Part shown: piece after piece, positions 18,657-27,786 of the stretch | Position numbering within the stretch: the stretch's first letter is position 1 | Layout of the letters: each line of letters starts with the position of its first letter | From: Lachnospiraceae bacterium A2 | GTDB taxonomy: Bacteria; Bacillota; Clostridia; Lachnospirales; Lachnospiraceae | Direction: 5' to 3' | DNA length: 64,000 nt | Assembly (NCBI GenBank): GCA_000403315.2 | Contig: KE159636.1 | Span: 1,463,740 to 1,527,739, forward strand | Notes under the pieces: model-generated | Databases searched by the model: none | Seen by the model: the letters and a program-made list of their open reading frames with translations, nothing else | Told to the model about the DNA's origin: nothing | Position numbers and translations under genes: made by a program

Positions 18657-20306
18657 TTATTTTGCATTTAGATGGAACATCCCCATCAGGCTTTTCAGCA
18701 GTCCGGCCTGGGAACTGAGTTCCTGGCTGGTGGCAGCGCTTTCCTGTGCAGTTGCAGAGTTTGTCTGCACGACATTGGCAATCTGCTGGATGCGCTCCTG
18801 AATCTGGGAAACGGATTCTGACTGGGAGCGTGCGGCGTCTGCAATCCAGTTGGTGGTTTCCACTACTTCCTTAGTGCCTTCCACTACGGCAGCAAGCTGC
18901 GTGGCGGTTTCATTGGCAATTTTCGTCCCATATTCCACTGCACGGATGGAACGTTCAATCAGGCTGTTAGTGGATTTGGAAGCTTCTGAGCTTTTGCCGG
19001 CCAATTCCCGTACCTCCTTGGCGATTACGGCGAAGCCTTTCCCGGATTCCCCAGCCCGGTTTGCTTCTACGGAAGAATTTAATGCCAGAATATTGGTCTG
19101 TTGGGCAATGGTTTCAATGGTATTGATGATTTTTACAATTTCATTGGAACTGTCGCTGATTTCTTCCATAGCATGTATCATTTCCTGCATTTTCTGGTTG
19201 CTTTCCAAAAGGTTGCTGCTGACCGCTGTTACTTTCAGGCTGGCCTGCCGTGCGTTTTCCGCAGTCTGCCCTACCTGCTGGGAAATTTCGTCGATGGTCC
19301 CTTCCAGTTCTTCCACGGCGCTGGACTGCTCCACCGCCCCTTGGCTTAGGGACTGGGCGCCAATGGACATCTGCCGGGAACCGCTGGACACGGACTCGGA
19401 ACTTTCGATAATCTGGGACATAGTATCGTTCAGCTTGCCAAGGATGTTATCTAAGGATGCCTTGATGGAGGTAAAGTCCCCTACGTAGTCCTGCGTCGTT
19501 GTCGCAGTCAGGTTGCCGAGGGAAATGGATTCCAATATAGTGGAAATTTCGCCAATATAGCCCCGCAGCCGGAGGATTGTATTTTCAAAAATATCTGCCA
19601 GGAGCCCAATTTCATCTTTGGAGCGGATGCCCGTATGCAGGGACTCCTCCTGCCCAAGCCCAAGGTTCCCCTCCTCCATGGTCTGGGCAAGGCGGGTAAG
19701 CTGGGAAAGGGGCAGGGATACGGAGCGGGTAATAAAAAGCGACACAACCAGTCCGCTGAAAAGGATTAAAATTAATCCTATTCCGCAGGAGAGGAAGATC
19801 GTTTTGTCAATCTGGGCAAATGCGTGCGTCATGGAAATGCCGGAAAACAGCAGGCCAGTGACATTACCTTCCTTATCCGTTACCGGGGCATAAGAACAAA
19901 TATGCTTTTCCCCCATGATTTTTGTTATCCCGACATAGGGTTTGCCTTGTACAAGGACAATTTCAGCCAGTTCCTCGGAAAGCTTCGTGCCTGTGGCGCG
20001 TTCCCCATCTTGCTGGATTGTGGTATAGGCCCGGGTGTCCCCCAGGAAAATCGTAAATTCGCAGTCCATCCGTTCCTTCAGGGCATCCAGGACCTCCGTT
20101 TTATCCTTCATCCCGATATGTTCCAGCTCGTAGGCAAGGATGTCGGTGCCATTGGTACAGTGGTCTTCCAAAATGGTTATGACAAGGCTGTAAAACATAA
20201 AGATGCAAAAGCCAGCCACAGCGGCAATGCTGAGGGCCAGAAGGGAAATGACAAGGCCGCTTACTTTCCGGCCCAGATGCTGTGTTTTTCTCTTTTTCTG
20301 ATTCAT
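18657..20306 (-). CDS. Methyl-accepting chemotaxis protein with short sensor
   Basis: This 549-residue receptor has TM1 (about residues 15-37), an extracellular single-Cache-type sensor (about 38-180; [21 protein letters not shown]... and [18 protein letters not shown]), TM2 (about 185-207), HAMP, and a signalling domain with the tip region [35 protein letters not shown]. The sensor fold resembles those that bind small carboxylates, but the ligand is not readable. It is convergent with relA and lies between relA and its normal downstream partners. It may therefore be a later insertion into that locus together with the adjoining IS. Confidence 0.92.
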   Translation of the reverse strand: MNQKKRKTQHLGRKVSGLVISLLALSIAAVAGFCIFMFYSLVITILEDHCTNGTDILAYELEHIGMKDKTEVLDALKERMDCEFTIFLGDTRAYTTIQQDGERATGTKLSEELAEIVLVQGKPYVGITKIMGEKHICSYAPVTDKEGNVTGLLFSGISMTHAFAQIDKTIFLSCGIGLILILFSGLVVSLFITRSVSLPLSQLTRLAQTMEEGNLGLGQEESLHTGIRSKDEIGLLADIFENTILRLRGYIGEISTILESISLGNLTATTTQDYVGDFTSIKASLDNILGKLNDTMSQIIESSESVSSGSRQMSIGAQSLSQGAVEQSSAVEELEGTIDEISQQVGQTAENARQASLKVTAVSSNLLESNQKMQEMIHAMEEISDSSNEIVKIINTIETIAQQTNILALNSSVEANRAGESGKGFAVIAKEVRELAGKSSEASKSTNSLIERSIRAVEYGTKIANETATQLAAVVEGTKEVVETTNWIADAARSQSESVSQIQERIQQIANVVQTNSATAQESAATSQELSSQAGLLKSLMGMFHLNAK

Positions 20307-20380
20307 TGCAGTTCACTCCAGTTTGCTTTCATTTTAGTAATAGTTTGGGATTAGGATGCCAAAGCCGCCTTTTGTGCCGT

Positions 20381-20435
20381 CCCATACCATATATTGTTAT
20401 TGCAAATGAATTGCATATCAGTATATGGTATCGGG
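20381..20435. repeat. 55-bp near-perfect palindrome upstream of the chemoreceptor gene
   Basis: The arms CCCATACCATATATTGTTATTGCAA and the inverse TTGCATATCAGTATATGGTATCGGG pair almost fully with a 5-base loop. It lies 75-129 bases upstream of the minus-strand chemoreceptor start. It could be an operator, a hairpin in the leader, or a small dispersed repeat. Confidence 0.6.
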
Positions 20436-20581
20436 CAGGTGCAGCGCACCACGTTGTTACCCTAATTCTATATTAAATAGAAATTCTGGAAATTTCAAGG
20501 AGAAAATGGAAAAAATAAACAGTTTGGAGTGTTTGCCGTTTGTAATCTGAGATGTGCCCTGCACCCATCCGGCAGAAGGTG

Positions 20582-20782
20582 TTTTTTGAGTTTCCCCATT
20601 TTGTAATTTATAGTGCCAAAAGGTTTCCAACACAAAGTGATGGAAACACTTTGCACATAAAACCACTCTTAAAAGCTAGCTTTCCAGAGTGGTTTTTGTG
20701 CAAGATGTCTATGCTCCCAAAGGCAGCAAGACCTTTTGGCTCTATAGTATAGGCTATTATACAAAATGGGGAAACTCAAAAA
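20582..20782. repeat. ~200-bp inverted-repeat unit with internal hairpin (MITE-like)
   Basis: The left arm (20582-20626) is the inverse of the right arm (20732-20782), apart from an 8-9 base difference in the middle. The outer ends read TTTTTGAGTTTCCCCATTTTGTA. Between them is a second hairpin, with TTGCACATAAAACCACTCT (20651-20669) pairing with the segment ending at 20703 (AGAGTGGTTTTTGTGCAA). The right arm is identical to bases 1-51. No coding capacity. Confidence 0.75.
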
Positions 20783-21163
20783 GATGTTTTTCTTGCAAAT
20801 TTTCTGGCATTATACTACAATAAATTTTATATTATTACTCCGGCGGTTCATACCGCTTCAAATGGGTTTTGAAAAATGGGTAGTGTAAAGTAGCCTATGA
20901 AAAACTGGAGTCAAAAAAATAGGCTCCATTAGAACTTTGATAATTGTAGATACGATAGATTTTGGCAGTGTCCGCCACCCTTGACGGCACACCAAAACAA
21001 TGCTCTGAACGTCTTACCGACGGCGAAGAACTCAAGAACAGATACCAGTTTCTCCGTCTGATTCACAGCATTGTAGCATTGTTTTGGCGTGCCATCAAGG
21101 GCAGGTCCCTTCGGGATGGCTAGGTAATTACCTCTGGCTCGGAATCTAAGAACAGATGTGGGC
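20783..21163. repeat. Non-coding IS-flanking region with long inverted repeat
   Basis: No gene is seen here. A 27-base arm, CCCTTGACGGCACACCAAAACAATGCT (20978-21004, split here as CCCTTGACGGCACA and CCAAAACAATGCT), is inverted at 21075-21101 with one or two mismatches. Within this stretch, 20833-20848 (TATTACTCCGGCGGTT) matches the ends of the MITE at 59168-59328, so a broken copy of that family is present. The right boundary of the adjoining insertion sequence could not be fixed. Confidence 0.55.
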
Positions 21164-22603
21164 TTAGCCCTGTTGCTGCTTTAAGAGTTCCTGTTGGCCC
21201 AGATAGATCAGGAGCTGCCATTTGCCGGGCATATTCCCAGCGCCTTCCAGCAGTTCCACTTTATTCAGCGGTTCCCTGCCGCCGGATTTCTCATGAGGAC
21301 GCAGGAAGTTATAGTAAGCGACCCAGAGAGAAACGCTGTGTATTGCACCGCCATCCGTACCGTAACCGCAGGTGACACGATAAGATTCCCTGAATGTACG
21401 GTTCAAGCGTTCGGTCACCTGTTTGAATGGCCGGAATTTTTTGGATACTTCGTCGTCATTGGTAAGGCCGATCACCTGCGTGATGAATACGTCCCAGCCT
21501 TTTTCAATCTTGAACTGCTGGGCGGCAAGCGGATACGCGCTGTATCCGTCAGCAATGAATTTCAGGGTTCTGTCAGGGAATTCCTTAAATTTATCAAATG
21601 CCATGCGCATGGTAAGAATACAGGGGCCGACATCTCTTGAAGTTGAGACCTGATAGCCGGGGATGGAGCGAGTTACTTTGTCCATGATGAGCCAGACATA
21701 TGCTTTTATACCTTTGATTTTGATGTAGGTTTCATCAGCAGCAAGTTCGTTGGAAGGATTGTAGCCATAGGAATCTACAAAGGGACGGATGATGGCAGCG
21801 GCTGTTTTGGCATAATTGTTGACCATGGTATGTGAAATGTCAATACCATGGATTTCTTTAAGGGCCTGTACGGTCTGCCGGAGAGAGAGTTTTAAGTTTA
21901 CCCGGTAGGTAAGGCACAGCCCCATGATATAGGCGTTGTTTTTCTTATATCTAAAGGAGGTTGCCCACTTTGGGAGCTGGTTTAGTTCCATATCAAAAAA
22001 GTTTACAGAAAACTCGCGGTAAAGATAACGTAGTTTATATTTCCAGTATTCGGATTGCGGAAGCCCTTTAGGAAGCTTTGTGAGATTCCGCCGGTAGTAA
22101 GGACAGCTGTCGTTGACACACTTATGGATACGGAAATGTTTCCGGTCTTTGACAGGCTGGAGGGCATGCCCGCAATAAGGGCACTGTAGTTTTAACGGGG
22201 ATGTTACTTTTTCACCGTTGACAAAGGTTTGCCCGCAGATCTTGCACTTAAACTGTCCACGGCCGCCAGAGTTGTCATAGATATAGTCATGAGGGGCGCC
22301 GCAGAGAGGGCAGGCGGTATCTGTCGGAACGTTACGGGGTTTGCCTTTCTGGGGTTTGACAGGTTTTACGGCTTTGCCATAGCGGAGGAGGTAGTATCCG
22401 TTCCAGGGTTGCCAGTCCTGTTTGATGAATGGTTTGATGACAGGAAGTTTATCCGTGAGGAACTTTTGGTATTTAGGGCTGTGGAGTTCATCGTGAGCCC
22501 ACTGCTTAAGAGGAATGTATCTGCAAATAAAAAGAATGAGCCAGCAAATTTGCTGATATTGTTCTTGAATGATTTTAAGTAAATATAGTATAATGTTATC
22601 CAT
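21164..22603 (-). CDS. DDE-type transposase with N-terminal zinc ribbons
   Basis: This is a 479-residue transposase. The start at 22603 (MDNIILYLLKIIQ) is preferred; a GTG 18 codons upstream extends the frame without a better site. Two treble-clef/zinc-ribbon segments occur early: CPLCGAPHDYI with CKICGQTF, and CPYCGHAL with CVNDSCPYYR. The catalytic core has LAADETYIKIKG (first Asp), FIADGYSAYP (second Asp) and TERLNRTFRESYR (Glu), in the order of the IS6/IS240-like rve_3/DDE domain. The gene is intact and its 3' side is flanked by inverted repeats. Terminal inverted repeats of the IS could not be delimited with confidence. Confidence 0.85.
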   Translation of the reverse strand: MDNIILYLLKIIQEQYQQICWLILFICRYIPLKQWAHDELHSPKYQKFLTDKLPVIKPFIKQDWQPWNGYYLLRYGKAVKPVKPQKGKPRNVPTDTACPLCGAPHDYIYDNSGGRGQFKCKICGQTFVNGEKVTSPLKLQCPYCGHALQPVKDRKHFRIHKCVNDSCPYYRRNLTKLPKGLPQSEYWKYKLRYLYREFSVNFFDMELNQLPKWATSFRYKKNNAYIMGLCLTYRVNLKLSLRQTVQALKEIHGIDISHTMVNNYAKTAAAIIRPFVDSYGYNPSNELAADETYIKIKGIKAYVWLIMDKVTRSIPGYQVSTSRDVGPCILTMRMAFDKFKEFPDRTLKFIADGYSAYPLAAQQFKIEKGWDVFITQVIGLTNDDEVSKKFRPFKQVTERLNRTFRESYRVTCGYGTDGGAIHSVSLWVAYYNFLRPHEKSGGREPLNKVELLEGAGNMPGKWQLLIYLGQQELLKQQQG

Positions 22604-22780
22604 AAAGCAATGATTTACCTTTCGTATTTTGTTGAGTGTGGTGCTTACATTATACACGAAAATAGGGGATCATTGCTTTTTTAGTTGTAAAAAGCTAAAA
22701 ATTCCCTGAAAACATGAGGTTTTTAAGAAAAATAGGATTGTAATACTTTACAATACCGAAAAATGAAAGGAAATACTATT

Positions 22781-23401
22781 ATGAAAATTGAGCAATATTG
22801 CGTCGGCGAGGTGGCAACCAACTGCTATTTTGCCATTCAGGAAGAAACCAAGGAAATGCTGGTAATAGACCCGGGGGATTCTGCAAAGATGCTGGAGGGG
22901 CATATCCGCCGGGAAGGGCTTAAGCCGCAGGCGGTGCTTTTAACCCATGGGCATTTCGACCATGCCATGGCTGCAGAGGAATTGGCAGGGATATTTGGGA
23001 TTAAGATATATGCCCACGAGGCAGAGAAGGGTACCTTGGAAGACCCAGGGAAAAACGTTTCCATTATGGCAGGCGGAAGGGACATATACCATGCCGATGT
23101 GTTTGTAAAGGATGGGGAAGTGCTCCATTTGGCAGGGATGGAACTGAAAGTGCTGCATACACCGGGGCATACGGAGGGCGGATGCTGCTACTATCTGGAA
23201 AAAGAAAAGGTGCTGTTCAGCGGCGATACCCTGTTCTGCCAGTCAGTGGGCAGGACGGATTTTCCGGGTGGGAGCATGTCAGCCCTTGTCCGGGGAATTA
23301 AAGAAAAGCTGATGGTGTTGCCGGATGATGTGGAGGTCTATCCGGGCCATATGGGCATGACGACCATTGGGTCAGAGCGCATCCGCAATCCATTTTTATA
23401 G
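22781..23401 (+). CDS. MBL-fold metallo-hydrolase (glyoxalase II-like)
   Basis: This 206-residue cytoplasmic hydrolase has the metal-binding signature THGHFDHAMA (HxHxDH) at about residues 54-63. Further ligands are in HTPGHTEGGCCYY, SGDTLF and YPGHMG. Length and motif spacing match the short glyoxalase II/YcbL-like group, which hydrolyses thioesters such as S-lactoyl conjugates. The true substrate is not known. The start at 22781 is 9 bases after AAAGGA; an ATG six codons earlier overlaps that site. It precedes hemZ by 29 bases, and in related Clostridia this gene sits between relA and hemZ. Confidence 0.92.
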   Translation: MKIEQYCVGEVATNCYFAIQEETKEMLVIDPGDSAKMLEGHIRREGLKPQAVLLTHGHFDHAMAAEELAGIFGIKIYAHEAEKGTLEDPGKNVSIMAGGRDIYHADVFVKDGEVLHLAGMELKVLHTPGHTEGGCCYYLEKEKVLFSGDTLFCQSVGRTDFPGGSMSALVRGIKEKLMVLPDDVEVYPGHMGMTTIGSERIRNPFL

Positions 23402-23430
23402 AAAGTAGGCAGGTTATAAGGGAAACGAAA

Positions 23431-25017
23431 ATGATAACAGTTTGTTTAAATGAAGCAAATTTTGAGTATGATATCCACTCCTTGGTACAGGCATTTTTTG
23501 CCGGGGAAGAAGTAAAGGTCTTTGCTGACGGGGAGAAAATTTGCCGGCTGGAGCAGGAGCGCATGCCGTTGCTGCATATGGAGACTGCCTTCCTTCCTCA
23601 AGGGGTGGGAGCAGGAACTGCCAGCAGTCAGGAAGGGATGGAAAAGGGTTCCTATTTTTCCGGGAGTGGGCAGGAGGGGAAAGACAGGATTGAAATTAAG
23701 GTATACCTTCCGCCGGAGAGCTTGCCAGCCCAGCCATTTACCGCGGGCGGCTACACATTAGCGGCGCAGGCATCTGCTGCAGCAGATTTTTCCGACCGGA
23801 AAATGACAAAAGACCGGCTGAAACAGGCTCTCTACCAAATGCTGGTGGAATATACGGGCCATTCCCTCCCATGGGGCTCCCTGACGGGCATACGCCCAGT
23901 GAAAATCCCTATGTCCATGCTTGGGCAGGGCAAAGGGGAGCAGGAAATCCGGGACTATATGGCAAAGACGTATTTTGCATCGGAGCAGAAAATAAACTTA
24001 AGTATTGAGATTGCCAAGCTGGAACGGGAGATCTTAAGCCAGATTGATTACCAGGACGGCTACAGCCAGTATGTGGGCATCCCCTTCTGCCCCAGCATCT
24101 GTTCCTACTGTTCTTTTTCGTCCTCCCCCATTGGGCTGTGGGAAGGGAAGGTGGACCAGTATCTGGACGCGCTGGATCAGGAAATTGATTTCACGGCTGC
24201 TGCTTTTGGCCATAGAAAATTAAATACCATTTATATCGGCGGCGGGACCCCGACCACATTGACGCCCAGCCAATTGGACAGATTGCTGTTAAAAATGAAA
24301 AGAAGCTTTGATTTTTCGGATCTGCTGGAATATACCGCGGAAGCTGGAAGGCCGGACAGCATTACCAGGGAAAAGCTGGAGGTGCTGCAGGAATATGGGA
24401 TTTCCCGGATTTCCATTAATCCCCAGACCATGAAACAGGAAACGCTGGACCTGATTGGGCGCCGCCATACCACGGAGCAGGCTAAGGAAAGCTTTTGGCT
24501 GGCACGGGAACTGGGGTTTGATAATATTAATATGGATCTGATTATGGGCTTGCCCGGGGAAAGCTCTGAGGACGTGGGGAACACTTTGGAGCAGGTAAAA
24601 GCCCTTGCCCCGGACAGCCTTACCGTCCATTCCCTTGCCATCAAGCGGGCCGCAAAGCTTAAAATGTTCCCAGAGGAGTATCAGGGGATGCAGATGGCAA
24701 ATAACTGGGAAACCATTGAACTTGCAGCCAAGTATGCCAGGGAATTAGGGATGTCCCCCTATTACCTGTACCGCCAGAAAAACATGGCAGGGAATTTTGA
24801 GAACGTAGGCTATGCTAAGCCGGGGAAGGCGGGGATTTATAATATCCTGATGATGGAGGAGAAACAGGATATTGTGGCTTTGGGTGCAGGCAGCATTTCC
24901 AAGCGCCTCTATCCCGAAGGCAGGATTGAACGCTGCGAAAATGTCAAGGATGTAGCGTCTTTCATAGAAAGAATTGACGAGATGATTGAGAGAAAACGGA
25001 AACTTTTTGAGGGTTAA
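23431..25017 (+). CDS. hemZ: Coproporphyrinogen dehydrogenase-like radical SAM protein HemZ
   Basis: This 528-residue radical SAM protein is annotated in Firmicutes as oxygen-independent coproporphyrinogen III oxidase HemZ. The [4Fe-4S] motif CPSICSYCSF (C-x3-C-x2-C) is at about residues 217-226 after YVGIPF. It is followed by IYIGGGTPTTL (SAM-binding GGG) and FDNINMDLIMGLPGES. The long N-terminal extension before the motif is typical of HemZ rather than HemN. The gene continues the relA-MBL-hemZ set; hisS/aspS, often next, are not present here because mobile DNA begins after the terminator. Confidence 0.92.
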   Translation: MITVCLNEANFEYDIHSLVQAFFAGEEVKVFADGEKICRLEQERMPLLHMETAFLPQGVGAGTASSQEGMEKGSYFSGSGQEGKDRIEIKVYLPPESLPAQPFTAGGYTLAAQASAAADFSDRKMTKDRLKQALYQMLVEYTGHSLPWGSLTGIRPVKIPMSMLGQGKGEQEIRDYMAKTYFASEQKINLSIEIAKLEREILSQIDYQDGYSQYVGIPFCPSICSYCSFSSSPIGLWEGKVDQYLDALDQEIDFTAAAFGHRKLNTIYIGGGTPTTLTPSQLDRLLLKMKRSFDFSDLLEYTAEAGRPDSITREKLEVLQEYGISRISINPQTMKQETLDLIGRRHTTEQAKESFWLARELGFDNINMDLIMGLPGESSEDVGNTLEQVKALAPDSLTVHSLAIKRAAKLKMFPEEYQGMQMANNWETIELAAKYARELGMSPYYLYRQKNMAGNFENVGYAKPGKAGIYNILMMEEKQDIVALGAGSISKRLYPEGRIERCENVKDVASFIERIDEMIERKRKLFEG

Positions 25018-25132
25018 AAAGAGTTTTTGCTGTACATCAAAATAGGGTTAGTACATCAATTGTACATCAATTTTTTACCCAATGGTACGGAATAATACTT
25101 GATGATGTAGAGGAACAACCTAATATAGCGCC

Positions 25133-25176
25133 TAAAGGACAATCTTATTCTAACGGATAGGACTGTCCTTTTTTGT
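25133..25176 (+). terminator. Terminator downstream of hemZ
   Basis: AAAGGACA (25134-25141) pairs with TGTCCTTT (25164-25171), followed by TTTTTG. It sits about 115 bases after the hemZ stop, close to where conjugative-element debris begins. Confidence 0.6.
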
Positions 25177-25209
25177 TATAGTCAAACAAAAATTTAAGGA
25201 GGTTCAGGT

Positions 25210-25527
25210 ATGGACAATACAGCGTTAAGAGCAGGGTTGCTAAGCGCCAATGGCGCTTGCTCAGCAACGACCGAAGCGGAGCGTAGGCTGCAGAGCTGGA
25301 TGCCAACGTGCTGAAAGCGGCGATGGAGATGTGCCTGAACCACCGTAAGCAGAAAGCACAGAGAACGCATGGAAAAATTTCTGTGAAAAAGCTCATTGGA
25401 GAGGGCGTGGGGGGCATCGTCTATCGAAATCACGGACGGTAACATCAAGTCTTTTGAGCGTGTGGCAAAAAAGTACAATGTTGATTTTGCCATAAAGAAG
25501 GACTTGATTTTTGTATTCTGCTTATGA
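25210..25527 (+). pseudogene. PcfB/DUF3801 conjugation protein remnant
   Basis: Fragments of a DUF3801-type (PcfB-like) protein of Tn1549-related conjugative elements are read in two frames. LDANVLKAAMEMCLNHRKQKAQ...KISVKKLIGEGVG lies in one frame and SSIEITDGNIKSFERVAKKYNVDFAIKKD in the next, with a frameshift near 25412. The beginning is scrambled after MDNTALRAG. The end is lost where the sequence passes directly into a PadR-family gene at about 25508. Confidence 0.75.
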
Positions 25528-25793
25528 TAAAACAGCGACCATCCTATGGATATGAAATTATCAGCACATTAGAAAAATATCCTATTTTAGCTGCAAAAGA
25601 GAATACAATTTATCCGCTGCTCAGACGGCTAATGAAAGAAGAATATGTTTCATCCTCATGGCAAGAAAGTGCCGAGGGTTTGCCGCCGAGAAAATATTAT
25701 TCCATTACAGACAAAGGACTTGAATATATTTCTGCTATGTCTAAAGAATGGAATAACTTGTTAAATGCAATCAATGAAATTAAAGGAGAATAA
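25524..25793 (+). CDS. PadR-family regulator, N-terminus truncated
   Basis: This 89-residue winged-helix protein has the PadR core: SYGYEIISTLEKYPILAAKENTIYPLLRRLMKE, then the wing RKYYSITDKGLEYI. Complete relatives have about 15 further residues before the first Met here. The codons just upstream (FCILL) look like the remaining end of that missing part, joined directly to the DUF3801 remnant. It may be expressed from the ATG at 25524, but there is no clear ribosome site. PadR regulators usually repress a downstream membrane-protein gene, here the truncated HAAS-domain gene that follows with a 4-base gap. Confidence 0.7.
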   Translation: MIKQRPSYGYEIISTLEKYPILAAKENTIYPLLRRLMKEEYVSSSWQESAEGLPPRKYYSITDKGLEYISAMSKEWNNLLNAINEIKGE

Positions 25794-25797
25794 GACT

Positions 25798-26172
25798 ATG
25801 GAAAAAAATTTGAATGACTATCTTGAAAAGATTGAAAAGTATCTGAAACCCTTGCCGATATCCGAGAGAGGTGATATTGTGAAGGAAATCAAGAGTGAAA
25901 TCCTTGAATTACAAAGCGATGGAAAAACCGCAGAACAAATCACTGGACGGCTGGGCAATCCCAAGGAATTGGCAAAAGCGTATGTGGGAGAAAGGGGGAA
26001 TTATTTATGCCTTGCACAGAAGCATACAGGGAACATATCATGTATACGTTCAACGGCTTTTGCAAGACCATTATACGCTTTGCGGCACTCAACGCATGGC
26101 GTGACAGGAGCAGATGGCAGCAAAAAGAAATATCCCTTGAATACCTCACAGAAGAAAAGTTTTACCCGTTAG
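25798..26172 (+). pseudogene. HAAS/DUF1700-domain membrane protein, truncated after its first domain
   Basis: It starts at 25798 with MEKNLNDYLEKIEKYLKPLP, with AAAGGAG 9 bases before. Residues 1-65 are the cytoplasmic HAAS domain (ISERGDIVKEIKSEILEL and LGNPKELAKAYVGE). The transmembrane part normally following is missing. After the Gly-Glu at about 25993 the frame runs into unrelated mobile-element sequence that encodes a sigma-like gene in another frame. The PadR-HAAS pair is thus a chromosomal two-gene unit cut on both sides by conjugative-element sequence. Confidence 0.72.
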
Positions 26173-26412
26173 GCACAACAGACGAATATTTTGAAGCACC
26201 TTATGAAGAATACCCCATAACGATATGCGGTCAGACAATTATCCTCACCAATGGGAAGCTTGCCGCCGCCCTGTTATGTTTGCCGGAGAGAAACCGGGAA
26301 ATCATTTTCCTTTACTTTTTCGGGGATTACACACAATAGGAAATAGGGGAACTATACGGACGCTGCCGGAGTACGACCGGGTATCTAATCCGCAGGACAT
26401 TAAAACTCCTGT
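26007..26412 (+). pseudogene. Sigma-70-like regulator of a Tn1549-type element, with premature stop
   Basis: The frame reads FNGFCKTIIRFAALNAWRDR, KEISLEYLTEEKFYPL and LPERNREIIFLYFFGDYTQ, which is region 4-like. It is then interrupted by TAG at 26337-26339 and continues in frame with EIGELYGRCRSTTGYLIRRTLKLL, the helix-turn-helix. Such genes are standard in Tn1549/CTn elements beside a second small HTH gene. The stop removes most of the helix-turn-helix. Confidence 0.75.
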
Positions 26413-26420
26413 AAAGGAAA

Positions 26421-26730
26421 ATGGAGGTACTTTCGCACGGGGAATCCGAATCTTTTGCCTTACGAAACGATTGTTCGGGCAACTAGCGGCGAGCCGGAAG
26501 CCGTAGACGAGGTTTTACGGCATTACAGCCAGCGTATCCGAATCGCCGCCATTGAAAACGGGCATATCGACAGGGATACCAAGGACAGCATAAAACAGCG
26601 GCTTGTCGCTGTCCTGTTCAAGTTCCGTTTTGATGAACAGCCATACCAAAAACTGAATAACCGCCGCTACATAGGACGGCACACCAAGACAGGAAATCAA
26701 GAAAAGGTTTCCTGTTTTTTTGTCTTATAG
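26421..26730 (+). pseudogene. Small HTH-domain protein of a Tn1549-type element, frameshifted
   Basis: MEVLSHGESESFAL in one frame is followed, after a small deletion near 26458, by PYETIVRATSGEPEAVDEVLRHYSQRIRIAA and IDRDTKDSIKQRLVAVLFKF in the next. The intact family is about 80 residues and sits directly after the sigma-like gene, as here. The end is extended by unrelated sequence. Confidence 0.7.
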
Positions 26731-26999
26731 GAAAGACTGTGTTACTATAAAGTGTTAAAGTCCATGACTTTCCTATAAGATAAAAATAATATGCACAGGG
26801 TCTGCCCCAGCGAAGTGAGGGTACTCGTGCGAATAGAAGATGTCACTGCGTGACCGCACTTGCCGCCAGTTACAAGGACAGGAATGAATACATAACCCGT
26901 CTTTGGGTAGAGTTGCCCGACTAAAGCCCGACCCGCCCGGCAGTCAGTCGGACAGGGGACAGCAAAATTTTTTACACTTCTTTTACCTCTTTATCTCAC
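26731..26999. other. Conjugative-element intergenic sequence, no gene
   Basis: No coding region is supported. The block around 26890-26960 is rich in CCCG/CGGG and can form weak stems. It resembles the non-coding joints of Tn1549-like elements. Confidence 0.35.
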
Positions 27000-27197
27000 A
27001 TGGGCAAAAAGTCAGGGGAGATAGCCAACATGGGGAAAGAAGGGAAACATATCAACATGGACACACTTGCCCGCATTTGCGAAACGCTGGATTGTGGCAT
27101 TATGGACGTGATTGAGCTGGCCAGTGACGAGCCTTCCACCGCAGGAGGGAACGACAATGGAAAAACTGAAAGAAAGAATCACAGAGAACGGCATTGA
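27000..27197 (+). pseudogene. XRE-type HTH fragment
   Basis: The 65-residue open frame contains MGKEGKHINMDTLARICETLDCGIMDVIEL, the second half of the small Cro/C1 repressor common in these elements (usual complete length ~70 including an N-terminal helix pair). The first helices are missing; upstream codons (FYTSFTSL) do not match. It is likely non-functional. The end overlaps the start of a TnpV-like gene. Confidence 0.6.
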
Positions 27198-27279
27198 TCA
27201 TATTCTGGCAGGTGACTGCTATATCCCAGACTGGAAACTGCCTGAGGAAATCATAAAAAGCGAATTGATTTATATTTGA
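27157..27279 (+). pseudogene. TnpV-family protein reduced to 40 residues by an internal in-frame deletion
   Basis: GCAGGAGGG precedes the ATG at 27157. The product begins MEKLKERITENGIDHILAGD with YIPDWKLPEE, the conserved start of TnpV transposon proteins (normally about 110-125 residues). It passes directly to IIKSELIYI, which matches the usual last residues. About 75-80 codons are missing with the frame kept. Whether the miniature product has any role is unknown. Confidence 0.7.
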
Positions 27280-27319
27280 TTGGACATGGAAAGGCCAGCC
27301 GACTACCCGGCTGGTCTTT

Positions 27320-27646
27320 CTAACCTTCCCTGCGCTCCAATACCGCCCGAATCATGGCAGCGGCGATTTCCTGCTGACTGGGCGAAGTGCTTTCCCACAA
27401 CGCTGCCAGTTCCCGTATTTCACTGACCTCATTATCTTCCAGCGCATCCCGCAATAGATAATCAGGGGAGATTTTCAGTGCATTGCAGATATTGATAAAC
27501 ACGGGCAGACTGGGAACTTTTGTCCCGCCCTCAATCTGCCGGAGATAAGTTGCGTTGATATTGCAAAGTTCCGAGAGCCTGTCCGCCGTGAATCCCCGGT
27601 CTTTCCTTACCATGTTGATACGTCTGCCTAATCCTTTTCCTTCCAT
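27320..27646 (-). CDS. XRE-family transcriptional regulator
   Basis: This 108-residue protein has a helix-turn-helix at about 5-60: LGRRINMVRKDRGFTADRLSELCNINATYLRQIEGG with LPVFINICNALKISPDYLL. An acidic tail follows. The start at 27646 has a GGGTGGG just upstream; a Met six codons earlier has none. It is divergent from the small genes at 27.8-28.1 kb across a 140-bp AT-rich spacer and probably controls them and itself. Confidence 0.82.
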   Translation of the reverse strand: MEGKGLGRRINMVRKDRGFTADRLSELCNINATYLRQIEGGTKVPSLPVFINICNALKISPDYLLRDALEDNEVSEIRELAALWESTSPSQQEIAAAMIRAVLERREG

Positions 27647-27786
27647 AATGCCCACCCATTTCATAAGCTATTAGCATTTATTTTGTTCACTTTTAGACTA
27701 CATCACACATAGGGATTGCAATAGATTCTAAAAGACTATATAATATTAGCTTATAGACTATAAACCATGAAAGGGGGGACAACAGA

